Assembly (NCBI GenBank): GCA_964473555.1
Contig: CAYYPL010000007.1
Span: 62,001 to 126,000 of the forward strand
Reading direction: 5' to 3'
DNA length: 64,000 nucleotides
Source of the DNA: UBA11400 sp964473555
Lineage (GTDB): Bacteria; Bacteroidota; Rhodothermia; Balneolales; HLUCCA01
Shown here piece by piece: positions 26,198 through 35,117 of this stretch. The notes beneath the pieces are model-generated. The model was not told the DNA's origin. It searched no databases and was given only the letters and a program-made list of their open reading frames with translations. Each line of letters begins with the position of its first letter. The first letter of the stretch is position 1. The position numbers and the translations under genes were made by a program.

Positions 26198-26512
26198 ATG
26201 GATCAATTCGTTTATATCACTTGTCCATCTATGGATGAAGCCAGAAGTCTGGGCCGACATCTCGTTGACGCAAAGCTGGCAGGATGTGTGAACATCATTC
26301 CCAATATGGAATCTATATATATGTGGAATGGTGCACTCTGTCAGGAATCGGAGGTCATTTTGATTGCCAAGACAACTTCAGAGAAAATGGCCGGGCTTAC
26401 GTCTGGAGTGATGGAACGTCATTCCTACTCAACACCCTGTGTTGCATCTATCCAGGTTATCCATCAAAATAAGGCTTATGCAACCTGGTTACGGAACTGT
26501 TTGTCGGATTAA
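26198..26512 (+). CDS. cutA: CutA1-type divalent cation tolerance protein
   Basis: The 104-residue cytoplasmic protein has the CutA1 ferredoxin-like trimer signature. It shows VYITCPSMDEARSLGRHLVDAKLAGCVNIIPNMESIYMWNG (consensus 'tt.p....A..la..Lve..LAACvnI.p...S.Y.W.G'), followed by E..L..KTT and the C-terminal 'Y..P.i....i...n..Y..W' (here SYSTPCVASIQVIHQNKAYATWL). The role in metal tolerance is historical and debated. TAGGAG lies 8-13 bp upstream of the ATG. Confidence 0.92.
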   Translation: MDQFVYITCPSMDEARSLGRHLVDAKLAGCVNIIPNMESIYMWNGALCQESEVILIAKTTSEKMAGLTSGVMERHSYSTPCVASIQVIHQNKAYATWLRNCLSD

Positions 26513-26614
26513 AGTTATGTATTGAATCATCCAGCTGAGATTGTAAGGTAAACTACATGTTTTGTACCTTGCGGTATGGATCGTCAGATGATCAAACAAG
26601 TGAGCGTTCTGTTT

Positions 26615-27526
26615 ATGAAGTATGCCTTTATCTTAAATCCATCAGCAAATAGGGCGCGTGCTCAAAAGGCAGAGTTGTGGTTACGCAAACAGGTGGATGA
26701 AAAATGGCCTGGATCAGACATCCAAATTACAACCAGTAAATCGGACATCAAGCGGGCGGTTGAACGGGCAGCCAGGGATTATGATGTGATTATTGCCTGT
26801 GGTGGTGATGGTACGGTTAATGAAACATTTTCGTGTATGGTATCCCTCCTTCATGAATACCCCAACCTTGTTGCGGGTGTGTTACCTATGGGATCGGGTA
26901 ATGATTTTGCCAAATCAATTGGATTGAATACGGATCCACGAATAGCAGTTGAGCAGCTTAAAAAGAACAAAATCGAGCCAATTGATTATGTAACGTATTC
27001 AACCAATCAGGGTTTTGGATATATGTTCAACACGATGAACCTTGGTCTTGGTGGACAAATCAACTGGGAGGCCTCGAAGGTGAAAAGAATCAAGGGTCCT
27101 TTAATTTACGTGTATGCTGCGCTGAAATCATTGATGAAGGTGGTTTCATGTGACATCGAGCTTAAGCTGGATGACCAACAAACTAGTGAGTCGATGGTCA
27201 TGATCACGGTGGCAAACGGAGCCGTAGAAGGAGGAAATTTCAGGGTAGCTCCTTCCGCTGTAAACACAGATGGTGTTCTGGATGTTGTATCTGTTCGACC
27301 GTTAAAGGCCCTGTTTCTGCTTCCATTACTCCCCCTTTTTTTGATTGCAAAACAACACTGGTACTCTGTTGTGAAATTCAGAACATGCAACAAACTGGGT
27401 TTGATATCGAAGAGTGCTGTACCACTTCATGTAGATGGTGAACAATGTGGAATGGAAGTCAGGGAGTTGAATCTTGAGGTCATTCCCCGAGGTTTACAGG
27501 TTCTGAAACCTGTTGATGCTTCCTGA
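26615..27526 (+). CDS. Diacylglycerol/lipid kinase family protein
   Basis: The protein of about 303 residues belongs to the DAGK catalytic (YegS/DgkB-like) family, which phosphorylates lipids such as diacylglycerol with ATP. The N-terminus KYAFILNPSANRARA matches the family's 'i.NP.sG', the ATP motif is VIIACGGDGTVNET, and the second motif is GVLPMGSGNDFAKSI. The C-terminal half has HVDGEQ, the conserved 'DGE' near the end. The ATG at 26615 gives the usual N-terminus; an earlier in-frame ATG at 26576 would add 13 residues and cannot be excluded. Its 3' end overlaps a convergent CPBP gene by 47 bp. Confidence 0.88.
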   Translation: MKYAFILNPSANRARAQKAELWLRKQVDEKWPGSDIQITTSKSDIKRAVERAARDYDVIIACGGDGTVNETFSCMVSLLHEYPNLVAGVLPMGSGNDFAKSIGLNTDPRIAVEQLKKNKIEPIDYVTYSTNQGFGYMFNTMNLGLGGQINWEASKVKRIKGPLIYVYAALKSLMKVVSCDIELKLDDQQTSESMVMITVANGAVEGGNFRVAPSAVNTDGVLDVVSVRPLKALFLLPLLPLFLIAKQHWYSVVKFRTCNKLGLISKSAVPLHVDGEQCGMEVRELNLEVIPRGLQVLKPVDAS

Positions 27527-28493
27527 TTATAGGTTGAGCCATAATTGCGGGATGAACCTGATTAAGTGCGTATCTGTTCTGATATCGAACAAATACCAGT
27601 AACGTAGTTAATATGATGGTTATGGATCCCAGCAAGCCTCCTTCAAGGCCAAAGTTTCCACCAGAAAATAAGTAGGGTTGAAGGGCATTGGTTTGAATCA
27701 AAGACGAATGAAAGATTATCCCGCTAACCGGAAGCCCCAGAACAGGACCCTGGACAAAGTTCCACGCGAAGTGAATTCCAATTGGTGTTGCCAGACTTCC
27801 TGAAATAAAAAAAGGTAAACCCAACATGAATCCAGCCAGAAGTATGTTCATAACACCAATCCAGGTCGCATTAGGATTGTTTAGATGAACAACTGCAAAC
27901 AGAGCTGATATCACAAAAGTTGAACCCAAGGCAGCGGCCCGGAACTTAAGCAGATTTTGCTGGAGTCCTTCGAAAAGATTTAGGGTTAAATATCCTCTAA
28001 AAATGAGTTCTTCATAATAGGCTACACATACCATCATGATGAAGTAGCCAATGAATGCAGGGATCCACTTTTCGGGGCTCACCAGACCAGGCCTCAAACC
28101 TGAAACCTCAAAAATCCCCAGCAGGAATCCCGTTGCGAATACCACCAGTACCACTCCGGATGTGATGACCATCGCTTCAACCAATTCGTTGTACCACAAT
28201 CGAGTTTGATTAAATCCGAAAGCCGAGAATGATCTAAAATCCATCCACCTACCTGTTAAATAGACCAATCCGGTGGTTAAAAGAGCAGTAAACATATAGG
28301 AAACAGACATCATCAGCCAGTTTGGTCCTATACCCCGCAATGTTGCTTGCAGGATTCCGGTACCCATCCAGATAAAGCTGATACCCAGAATGAAAAAACT
28401 CAATCTGAATGGTGCCCGAAGTCGTTTTTCAGCGGGATTTTCAAACATCTTCATGGAGTTTGAGTTAAATGGTTTACTGTTTGAAAGGATCAT
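27480..28493 (-). CDS. CPBP family intramembrane metalloprotease, long form
   Basis: The 337-residue polytopic membrane protein has about eight hydrophobic segments. CPBP motifs are VAYYEELIFRGYLTLNL (EExxxRG), then a second motif with the conserved His in FAVVHLNNPNATW and Asn in FAWNFVQG. It is about 100 residues longer than the CPBP gene at 9941, mainly in the N-terminal membrane region. Substrate and role are unknown. The ATG at 28493 lacks a ribosome-binding site, and internal ATGs at about 28454 or 28448 are alternatives. The last 16 codons overlap the end of the lipid kinase gene on the other strand. Confidence 0.82.
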   Translation of the reverse strand: MILSNSKPFNSNSMKMFENPAEKRLRAPFRLSFFILGISFIWMGTGILQATLRGIGPNWLMMSVSYMFTALLTTGLVYLTGRWMDFRSFSAFGFNQTRLWYNELVEAMVITSGVVLVVFATGFLLGIFEVSGLRPGLVSPEKWIPAFIGYFIMMVCVAYYEELIFRGYLTLNLFEGLQQNLLKFRAAALGSTFVISALFAVVHLNNPNATWIGVMNILLAGFMLGLPFFISGSLATPIGIHFAWNFVQGPVLGLPVSGIIFHSSLIQTNALQPYLFSGGNFGLEGGLLGSITIILTTLLVFVRYQNRYALNQVHPAIMAQPIIRKHQQVSEPVNLGE

Positions 28494-28646
28494 TTATCCA
28501 TTTCAAATCAAGATATTGAATCAGCATTATAAAAATTGGTTTTTGATGTTCTATTCATCAGCTCGCTTATTTAGCATAGAACGGTAACAGTAATTGTCTG
28601 ATTGAAATTTAGCAAGTATTTTCCACGACCAATAATTCAACAGATT

Positions 28647-29297
28647 ATGTTTAAACGATACGTTCTTTTTTCGCATCCCGAATCCTTGATTAAGGATTTT
28701 GATATTGTACAGACGGATTCCTTGACAGGTTTACCAAATTACAATGTTAGTCCAGGAACATCTGTACCAATCATTGTGTCTGGACCAAACAGAGATCATC
28801 ATCTTAAACAGGCTACCTGGGATGGTTACTTGTTCAGTTTGTCTGCAAACCAATCTGCTCTGACATCGGCTTGCATCAGAAAGACACCTGATCTGGTAAA
28901 GGTATTCCAAAGAAAGCGGTGCATAATACCCATGAATGGGTATTATGAATGGAAAAAAGTTACTGAAGCGATTCAGATCCCTTTTTATTTCAGAATTTTA
29001 AATCGTGAGTTGTTTGGTGTTGCCGGGCTATATGAGATTGACGAGGAAGGGACATTTTCATTTGTCCCGATTGAGACGCGCGCCAATGAAATTGTTGAGC
29101 CATTGAGTGAAACGATGCCTGCGATCATTTCGGATGAACTTGTACACAGGTGGCTGGATCCTTTATACCCGAATCCAGATTTGTTGCATGACCTTTTGTC
29201 TCCACACAGGACAATTGAAATGTCGAGTTATCGGGTAACTTTAAAACAGTCAGACACACAATCCAACACAAAAAACCTGATTCAGCCAGTAGTTTGA
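28647..29297 (+). CDS. Degenerate SRAP/YedK-like protein
   Basis: The protein of about 216 residues has the SRAP (SOS response-associated peptidase, YedK/HMCES) layout: a YNVSPGTSVPII segment with the abasic-site-contacting Asn, the strand RCIIPMNGYYEWKK with the catalytic-type Glu, FGVAGLYE, and TRANEIVEPLSETMPAII. SRAP proteins crosslink to abasic sites in single-stranded DNA through Cys2, which must follow Met1 in MCGR. Here the N-terminus is MFKRYVLF with no Cys2, and the usual 'H.RMP' histidine is replaced by SETMP. It should therefore be unable to form the normal adduct. The ATG at 28647 is favoured over a TTG at 28602. Confidence 0.72.
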   Translation: MFKRYVLFSHPESLIKDFDIVQTDSLTGLPNYNVSPGTSVPIIVSGPNRDHHLKQATWDGYLFSLSANQSALTSACIRKTPDLVKVFQRKRCIIPMNGYYEWKKVTEAIQIPFYFRILNRELFGVAGLYEIDEEGTFSFVPIETRANEIVEPLSETMPAIISDELVHRWLDPLYPNPDLLHDLLSPHRTIEMSSYRVTLKQSDTQSNTKNLIQPVV

Positions 29298-29482
29298 CAG
29301 GGAGTCAGATTTAAACGTCTATGTGCACATCGAAATGTATGGCTACGTCCAATCATTTGAGAGTAACCCATACAGGTCACTAATCATCTGCCCCTTCGAA
29401 TGGTCTCCAGCAATACTCAAGGCGAGATCGTGATGCAATCAGTTAATCAGTATATCCGGTCACATTGGTATGTAAATCAGGA

Positions 29483-31186
29483 TTAAGATTCCAATTCTAG
29501 TCTTAAACGGTCCAGTTCTTCAGTTTTTCTGGCTAATTCTACTTTAGCCGCATCGATTTTTTCCTGAATGTCATCGATGAGTGCCTGTCCTTTTTTATTG
29601 GGTTTGATGTAAGTTTTTGTATCCGCATACTGATTTATCGTCTCATTGAGTTTATCACACTCTTTTTTGAGGCGGAATAATTCCTGTTGTTTTTGTCTTA
29701 GTTCCCCACGTGAGCCGGTTTCGGCCGGAGTATAGGTTGAGTGTTTTTCACGTGATGAACTTCCGGATGCTCTGAGATTTTTGTAGAACATATCACAGGC
29801 TTTGCGATAGTCGTCCCAAAGCTTGTTTTTTTGTTTTATCGGTACGAAGCCAATTTTTTGATACTCAGCCTGTAGTTCTTTAACCTGAGACAGCGCTTCT
29901 TCCAGGTTTTCGGAACCAGCTAAGGAAGAGATCTTATCGATAATTTCACGTTTGAGAGACAGGTTGTCTTTTTGTTCAAGGCGCTGTTGTTTAAAATAAT
30001 TACGACGTTGATCCTGGATCTTATCGATAGCCATTTTGAATCGACTCCATACCTTTTTGGTTTTTCTTTTTGGTATAGGTCCGATAGCATTCCATTCCTG
30101 AAACAGTTTTTCGATCATTTCGCGTTGCTCGTCTGCGCCGTTGGTCTCGAGAATGGATTCCGCTTTAGCGATCAAGGCCTCTTTAAGATCCAGATTATGT
30201 TGCTCGGTATCTCGTATTGTGTCCAGATTTTCGTTTCTGATCTGACTGAACGCATCGGTAGCTGACTTGAATCGTTCCCAGACTGAATCAGAGACATCCC
30301 TTTGTACGGGTCCTACCTCTTTCCATCGTTTGTTGAGAATATTCATTTCTTTGGATGCCAAAGCGAGGTCGGTTTCTTTGAGCAGTGCCTCTGCTTTGTC
30401 TGCCAATTGGGTTTTAATCTTGAGATTTTTTACCAGTTCTCCTCTGTATGCCTCATTGAATTCGAGTTTTAGAGCAAAATAGCGATCACGAGAAGACTTG
30501 AATTTATCCCATACTTCATCTGATTTCTCTTTGACCACTCGTCCGACTTTTTTCCACTGCTCAGATAAGGTCTCCATATCGGAATCGACCTTGGACCAAT
30601 CGCTGGTTTCCTTTCCCAGACCATTGATGATGGATTCCATTTTGTCGAGGATAGCAAGTTTACCCATCAGGTTTTCTTCTTCCTTTTCTCGAACTCTTAC
30701 CAGGTACTCTACTTTTCCTTCGTTAAACACCTTCAATAATACCTCAAAGGCTTCATTTTGGATATCGGCATTAGCGGGAAGCGGGCGTATTTCTTCAAAC
30801 TTTCGTTGAAGTGCATAGACTTCATTGTAGGCGCTCCAACGCTTATTTTCAACGATATTGCGAAACTTCTGCAGGATGACATCGCGCTTTTCAACATTGG
30901 CTTTTTTACGCTCCTGAACCTTCTCGTAATTTTCTTTCCGCGCTTTGGCAAAAGTATCCATAGACTCGGTGAGAGCCGCGTAGAGTTCTTTTTTGCGATC
31001 AGAATCGATTTCAGGTCCTTCCGACCATTTTTGACGAATCAGGTCGAACTCACCTGCGGCAAATTGCCAATCGGTACTGGATTTAAGTTCATTTGCCTTG
31101 GATACTAGTTCGTTGTAGAACGAATCGTCCGGGGTCGAATGGAAGTCTTGTTGTGTTTGTTCTTCCAAATTCTCTGTGTTTTCCAA
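29483..31186 (-). CDS. DUF349 repeat protein
   Basis: The 567-residue, highly helical, charged protein is built from about five DUF349 repeats of 70-75 residues. Each contains a W..vG.v....(s/d).vW..Fk.a.d.f motif, seen for example in EQWKKVGRVVKEKSDEVWDKFKSSRDRYF and KRWKEVGPVQRDVSDSVWERFKSATDAF. A C-terminal coiled coil (about 510-567) follows. There is no signal peptide or membrane helix. DUF349 proteins are common in Bacteroidota and their function is unresolved. It is the last gene of a minus-strand row with a pseudouridine synthase, a TPR protein and a small hypothetical gene. Confidence 0.85.
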   Translation of the reverse strand: MENTENLEEQTQQDFHSTPDDSFYNELVSKANELKSSTDWQFAAGEFDLIRQKWSEGPEIDSDRKKELYAALTESMDTFAKARKENYEKVQERKKANVEKRDVILQKFRNIVENKRWSAYNEVYALQRKFEEIRPLPANADIQNEAFEVLLKVFNEGKVEYLVRVREKEEENLMGKLAILDKMESIINGLGKETSDWSKVDSDMETLSEQWKKVGRVVKEKSDEVWDKFKSSRDRYFALKLEFNEAYRGELVKNLKIKTQLADKAEALLKETDLALASKEMNILNKRWKEVGPVQRDVSDSVWERFKSATDAFSQIRNENLDTIRDTEQHNLDLKEALIAKAESILETNGADEQREMIEKLFQEWNAIGPIPKRKTKKVWSRFKMAIDKIQDQRRNYFKQQRLEQKDNLSLKREIIDKISSLAGSENLEEALSQVKELQAEYQKIGFVPIKQKNKLWDDYRKACDMFYKNLRASGSSSREKHSTYTPAETGSRGELRQKQQELFRLKKECDKLNETINQYADTKTYIKPNKKGQALIDDIQEKIDAAKVELARKTEELDRLRLELES

Positions 31187-31313
31187 TTGGAACTCCTGCG
31201 TTTCTCGGTTTTGTCTGAAAATATACAGACGTATTGAACGGCTAAGTTAATTTTTTAACAGTATTCTTGCAAAACAACAATGAAAAAAATCCAAATTACA
31301 GTATAGTCGTAGT

Positions 31314-32057
31314 TTATTTTTTCCTGTAGGCTTCAATAAGGCGGCGCATATCGGATGGAATGTCTGCTTCAAAATGCATTTCTTTTCCAGTACGGGGGTG
31401 TGTTAGCGAAAGCTTCCATGAGTGCAGGGCTTGTCTGTCGATAAGCTCCTCTTCAATTTCGCCCTGAGAGTAGTGTCGGTCGCCTACCAGTGGATGCCCA
31501 ATCTCGGCTAATTGAACGCGAATCTGATTTTTGAGCCCGGTATCCAGATTGACCTGCAAAAGGGAAGTGAGTCTGTGTCTTTCAAGAACTCTGAAAGTCA
31601 TTCTGGCCAGGGTACCGTCGGGGTCGCCTTGATGAACCACAACGTTTCTGAATCCATGTTGAACCTTTTTAAGGTAGTGAAGTAACTCAGCTTCGTCGGG
31701 TTCAACTACATTGCGGACCAGACATAAGTAGGTTCGGATAGGAGTATGACTCAGAAACTGTCTGACCAGGTCTTTATGAGCATCGCTATTTTTGGCAAAA
31801 ACCACTAATCCGGAGGTATAACGATCGATTCTATGGACAGTAATGGCTTTTTCATTGTTGATGGAGAGCTCCATATTCAGAGCTTCAAGCAAGTTTGCCG
31901 ATTCCATGTTTGGAATAGGAACGGAAAGAAGTCCGGATGGTTTTGCTACAACAACCATATCATTATCCTCAAAAATGATATGGATTGCCCGATCTTTTTT
32001 TGACCTCAGAGGTCTGTTAGGGCGATCAAACTGTCTTTTGGGTTGAGCTTTTGCCAT
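31314..32057 (-). CDS. RluA-family pseudouridine synthase
   Basis: The 247-residue enzyme isomerises uridine to pseudouridine in rRNA or tRNA. Motif II is TVHRIDRYTSGLVVFAKN, with the catalytic Asp in HRIDR. AKPSGLLSVP precedes it, and the C-terminal motif is TGLKNQIRVQLAEIGHPLVGDRHYS, where the usual GRTHQIR reads TGLKNQIR. There is no S4 RNA-binding domain at the N-terminus, as in the RluA/RluC-short subgroup. The exact RNA target cannot be assigned. It lies 14 bp from the preceding TPR gene. Confidence 0.88.
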   Translation of the reverse strand: MAKAQPKRQFDRPNRPLRSKKDRAIHIIFEDNDMVVVAKPSGLLSVPIPNMESANLLEALNMELSINNEKAITVHRIDRYTSGLVVFAKNSDAHKDLVRQFLSHTPIRTYLCLVRNVVEPDEAELLHYLKKVQHGFRNVVVHQGDPDGTLARMTFRVLERHRLTSLLQVNLDTGLKNQIRVQLAEIGHPLVGDRHYSQGEIEEELIDRQALHSWKLSLTHPRTGKEMHFEADIPSDMRRLIEAYRKK

Positions 32058-32071
32058 CCGGATGCACGCTT

Positions 32072-32614
32072 TCAGTTATAATTTTTATCGAGTTCAGCCA
32101 AAAATAACTGACTTTCTGTATCGCCTGGAAATTTTGACATACAGTTGAACAAGACGGTTTTGGCTTCTGCAATGCGGTTAAGATGTACCAGAACGGTAGC
32201 CATATTTTGTAGTACAACAGGAGTTTCCCCGCCGAATCTGATACTTTTCTGAATGATTTCTAAGGCAAGATGGTATCTTTTTAAATCGACGAGCACTACA
32301 AAGTATTCGTTTAATAGTCCAACATGTTCGGGCCACAATGTAAGAGCCTCTGAGTAAGAATCTGCTGCTTTTTCAAGATAACCCAGGCCCAAACAGACCG
32401 ATCCGAGCATAAATTGAACAAAAGCATGATCGTCGTTTGATGTACTGGATGTGTAGCCCAGCAGCTCATCGCCTATATGATGAAGTTCTTTTGAGGCTTT
32501 GTGGACTTTGTCTAACTCTGTTTGGTCATCGGCTGTTTCCATCACATCGATTAAGTCGACTATCTTTTCGGATAGTTCTATCAGGCGCGACTTCAGGTTC
32601 GCTTCCTGTTGCAT
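32072..32614 (-). CDS. TPR-repeat protein
   Basis: The 180-residue soluble protein has an N-terminal helical region (about 1-50) and three TPR-like repeats. These include LGSVCLGLGYLEKAADSYSEALTLWPEH, EYFVVLVDLKRYHLALEIIQKSIRFGG and ATVLVHLNRIAEAKTVLFNCMSKFPGD. It likely serves as a scaffold; no catalytic motif is seen. It is encoded between a small conserved-looking protein and the pseudouridine synthase on the same strand. Confidence 0.75.
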   Translation of the reverse strand: MQQEANLKSRLIELSEKIVDLIDVMETADDQTELDKVHKASKELHHIGDELLGYTSSTSNDDHAFVQFMLGSVCLGLGYLEKAADSYSEALTLWPEHVGLLNEYFVVLVDLKRYHLALEIIQKSIRFGGETPVVLQNMATVLVHLNRIAEAKTVLFNCMSKFPGDTESQLFLAELDKNYN

Positions 32615-32684
32615 AGGATTCTTGGATTTATCGTGAGTGTCGGGAAATCAGTGGGAATAAATCAGAAATTTCAATTTCAGAGGG

Positions 32685-33044
32685 TTAGTTGAAATTGGTT
32701 TCTACCTCATGAACGTCACGTAAAATTGCACGGGCGTTTTCATCGCGTGACTGCATCACTCTGTGTTGCAGATTTGTAATCAGGTTAGCTCTCGCTTCTT
32801 CAAATGCCACTTCCTTGGCTTGTTTAGTGCCTGAGGTTCTGATTAAGGAGAAAAGCTCGTCTGCACGAACTACGCTGTACAGATTATCTTTATTAAATGC
32901 GTGTGACCGAAGTTCCTCAAATCTCTGAAACAAGCGAGGAAAATCTTCCGTTGTTTCGATCTCATCAACGATTTCTACATCTTGTGGTCCTTCTGCGCTA
33001 AGCGGTATCCGACAGATGTAAAAGTGATTTTCTGTGTAGTTCAT
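32685..33044 (-). CDS. Hypothetical protein
   Basis: This 119-residue protein is not recognised. It is acidic at the N-terminus (DVEIVDEIETTEDFPRL) and helical in its C-terminal half, with no signal peptide and no membrane helix. It heads a minus-strand row (small protein, TPR, pseudouridine synthase, DUF349). The 205 bp upstream (33045-33249) separates it from a divergent helicase gene and should hold both promoters. A function cannot be proposed. Confidence 0.55.
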   Translation of the reverse strand: MNYTENHFYICRIPLSAEGPQDVEIVDEIETTEDFPRLFQRFEELRSHAFNKDNLYSVVRADELFSLIRTSGTKQAKEVAFEEARANLITNLQHRVMQSRDENARAILRDVHEVETNFN

Positions 33045-33249
33045 ACTCGTAGTGTACTTCTGGGTTACTTACTGACATCACCACGAATATACACAATAAC
33101 GGTCGGATTTGGAAGAAACAATCTCGAGTGTGGTGTATCCTGCGCGAATGTGATCAGGAAATTTAGTATATTGCCACGATATATTTTTTACGGAATAACG
33201 ATTTGAAATTCGTCCCGGAACAAACAAAACGAATCAACTACATAAGATT

Positions 33250-34941
33250 TTGTCATTCATTGAATTTAACCTGAGCAACGATCTTTTGATGGGTCTCTCA
33301 GACATGGGTTTCACGAAACCTACGCCAATCCAGTCTCAAGCGATACCCGTAGTATTAGAAGGCAAGGATTTGTTGGCTTCGGCACAGACCGGAACTGGAA
33401 AAACGGCTGCATTTGCTCTTCCATTGCTCGAAAAGCTTTCAACAAACAAGAAAAATGGTATACGTGCGCTGATTCTGGCGCCTACACGTGAGCTTGCGGT
33501 GCAGATAGACGAACAATTCTGGACTATTGGATATCATACGGGAGTGACGACAGCTTCTGTTTATGGCGGGACCGATTGGGGTGCCCAGGAGCAGGCGATA
33601 CGTGATGGGGTGAATGTGTTGGTAGCAACTCCAGGTCGATTATTAGATCATATCAAAGTTTCCAACGTGGATTTTTCTCAATTAGAATTTCTGGTTCTTG
33701 ATGAAGCCGACCGGATGTTGGATATGGGATTCATTCCGGATGTAATGACGATCATCAGACGGTTGCCCAAAGAGCGTCAGACCCTCATGTTTTCGGCGAC
33801 ACTTTCTGAGAAAGTAGAATCACTGGCCCGTGAACTGACCAAAAATCCAGTTCGAATCAATATCTCTTCCTTTAAACCGGCTGAAGGTGTTGATCAGCGA
33901 GCTTATAAAGTTGATGAAGACAAGAAGATTGACCTGGTGTTACACTTGTTTGATTCAGCTGCTGAGGTAGCATCTGCAATCATCTTTACCGGAACCAAAC
34001 GTGGAGCGGACGGTCTTGCCAGGGCACTACGTAAAAAAGGGGTTAAAGTCAGTTCGATTCACGGGGACCGTGATCAGAAAGAACGTGAAGCAACTCTTGC
34101 TGACTTTAAAGCAGGTCGAATCAATGTGATTGTTGCGACTGATGTGATGGCACGCGGAATTGATATTACGGGTGTTTCCCATGTTGTAAACTTTGATGTA
34201 CCTCGAGATCTGGATGATTATATACACAGAATTGGGCGAACTGCTCGTGCTGAAAAAAAAGGTACGGCGATCACGTTGGTTAACCGGCAGGATTTCAGAT
34301 ACTTTCAGGTAATCAGTGAGAAGATGGGATCGAGGCTCAAGGTATTGGATAATCCTGTTTCGGCTACGGTGGATGTCCGAACGGATTTGAACACAGGGGA
34401 ATCACAACGGAGCCATGGAACGACATCCAGAGATAAGGTTCGGCTTTCAGAAGAATCAGCAAAACAGGTACCTGTTCAAAGAGAAGCGAAAGAATCCACA
34501 GAATCAGGTAGTGAATCAGAACAACGGCGAAACTCTCGTAGCAGGCCAAAGCGCAGAAATCAACCTCATAAACCGAAACGAGAGAGTTCTGAATCGGGTA
34601 TTCCTCTTACCAGAGAAGCGAAAAACGATTCCAGCGATACACGTAAAAATGAAGACCAGCAAAGGTCAGATTCATCTCGTAACGCAAGCAAAGGTAAAGG
34701 AAGCAGAATATCTGATCGAAATTTACCCACTCATCGAGACAGAACCTTACCACAAGGTAAGAGAACTCATTCAGGAGCTACACCCAATGATGCTCAAAAG
34801 TCACGTGAAAAACAGCGACAGGAGCTGATTCAGCAAGTGAGTAATCCATTTCAGCAGAATAAAATGGAAAAGCCAGAAACTGAATCCAGGGAAAAGAGCC
34901 TGTTTGGTAAGATATTATCCCTGTTTGGGTCAAAAAAATGA
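33250..34941 (+). CDS. DEAD-box RNA helicase with long basic tail
   Basis: The 563-residue ATP-dependent RNA helicase is of the RhlE/CshA-like type. A TTG start gives the expected MSFIEFNLSNDLLMGL N-terminus and keeps the Q motif (GFTKPTPIQSQAIP); the next ATG would remove it. Motifs are I ASAQTGTGKTAAF, Ia PTRELAVQ, Ib TPGRLLDH, II DEAD, III SAT, and V/VI ATDVMARGIDIT and HRIGRTAR. Core domains end near residue 370. The remaining 190 residues are low complexity, rich in Ser, Arg, Lys and Glu, and end in a hydrophobic FGKILSLFGSKK. Such tails bind RNA and often aid cold growth; this is family knowledge. Confidence 0.93.
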   Translation: MSFIEFNLSNDLLMGLSDMGFTKPTPIQSQAIPVVLEGKDLLASAQTGTGKTAAFALPLLEKLSTNKKNGIRALILAPTRELAVQIDEQFWTIGYHTGVTTASVYGGTDWGAQEQAIRDGVNVLVATPGRLLDHIKVSNVDFSQLEFLVLDEADRMLDMGFIPDVMTIIRRLPKERQTLMFSATLSEKVESLARELTKNPVRINISSFKPAEGVDQRAYKVDEDKKIDLVLHLFDSAAEVASAIIFTGTKRGADGLARALRKKGVKVSSIHGDRDQKEREATLADFKAGRINVIVATDVMARGIDITGVSHVVNFDVPRDLDDYIHRIGRTARAEKKGTAITLVNRQDFRYFQVISEKMGSRLKVLDNPVSATVDVRTDLNTGESQRSHGTTSRDKVRLSEESAKQVPVQREAKESTESGSESEQRRNSRSRPKRRNQPHKPKRESSESGIPLTREAKNDSSDTRKNEDQQRSDSSRNASKGKGSRISDRNLPTHRDRTLPQGKRTHSGATPNDAQKSREKQRQELIQQVSNPFQQNKMEKPETESREKSLFGKILSLFGSKK

Positions 34942-35117
34942 TTTTCTGTAGGGAAAGGGTTTGAACTTCTTTTTCTGAAAAAAACGATGAATAGGTTGCT
35001 GAGCAACTCAAAGCGGCATATTTTCTGACTGAGTTAATTAAGTGATTATCAATGGTACCATGGCTGATTGCCATAGATGAGAGTATTCACCTACTTGAAG
35101 AGTGATCCTGAAAAACT

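Noticed and set aside
34415..34828. 137-codon frame in the tail of the DEAD-box helicase gene
   Set aside because: It is an out-of-frame reading of a low-complexity basic tail.
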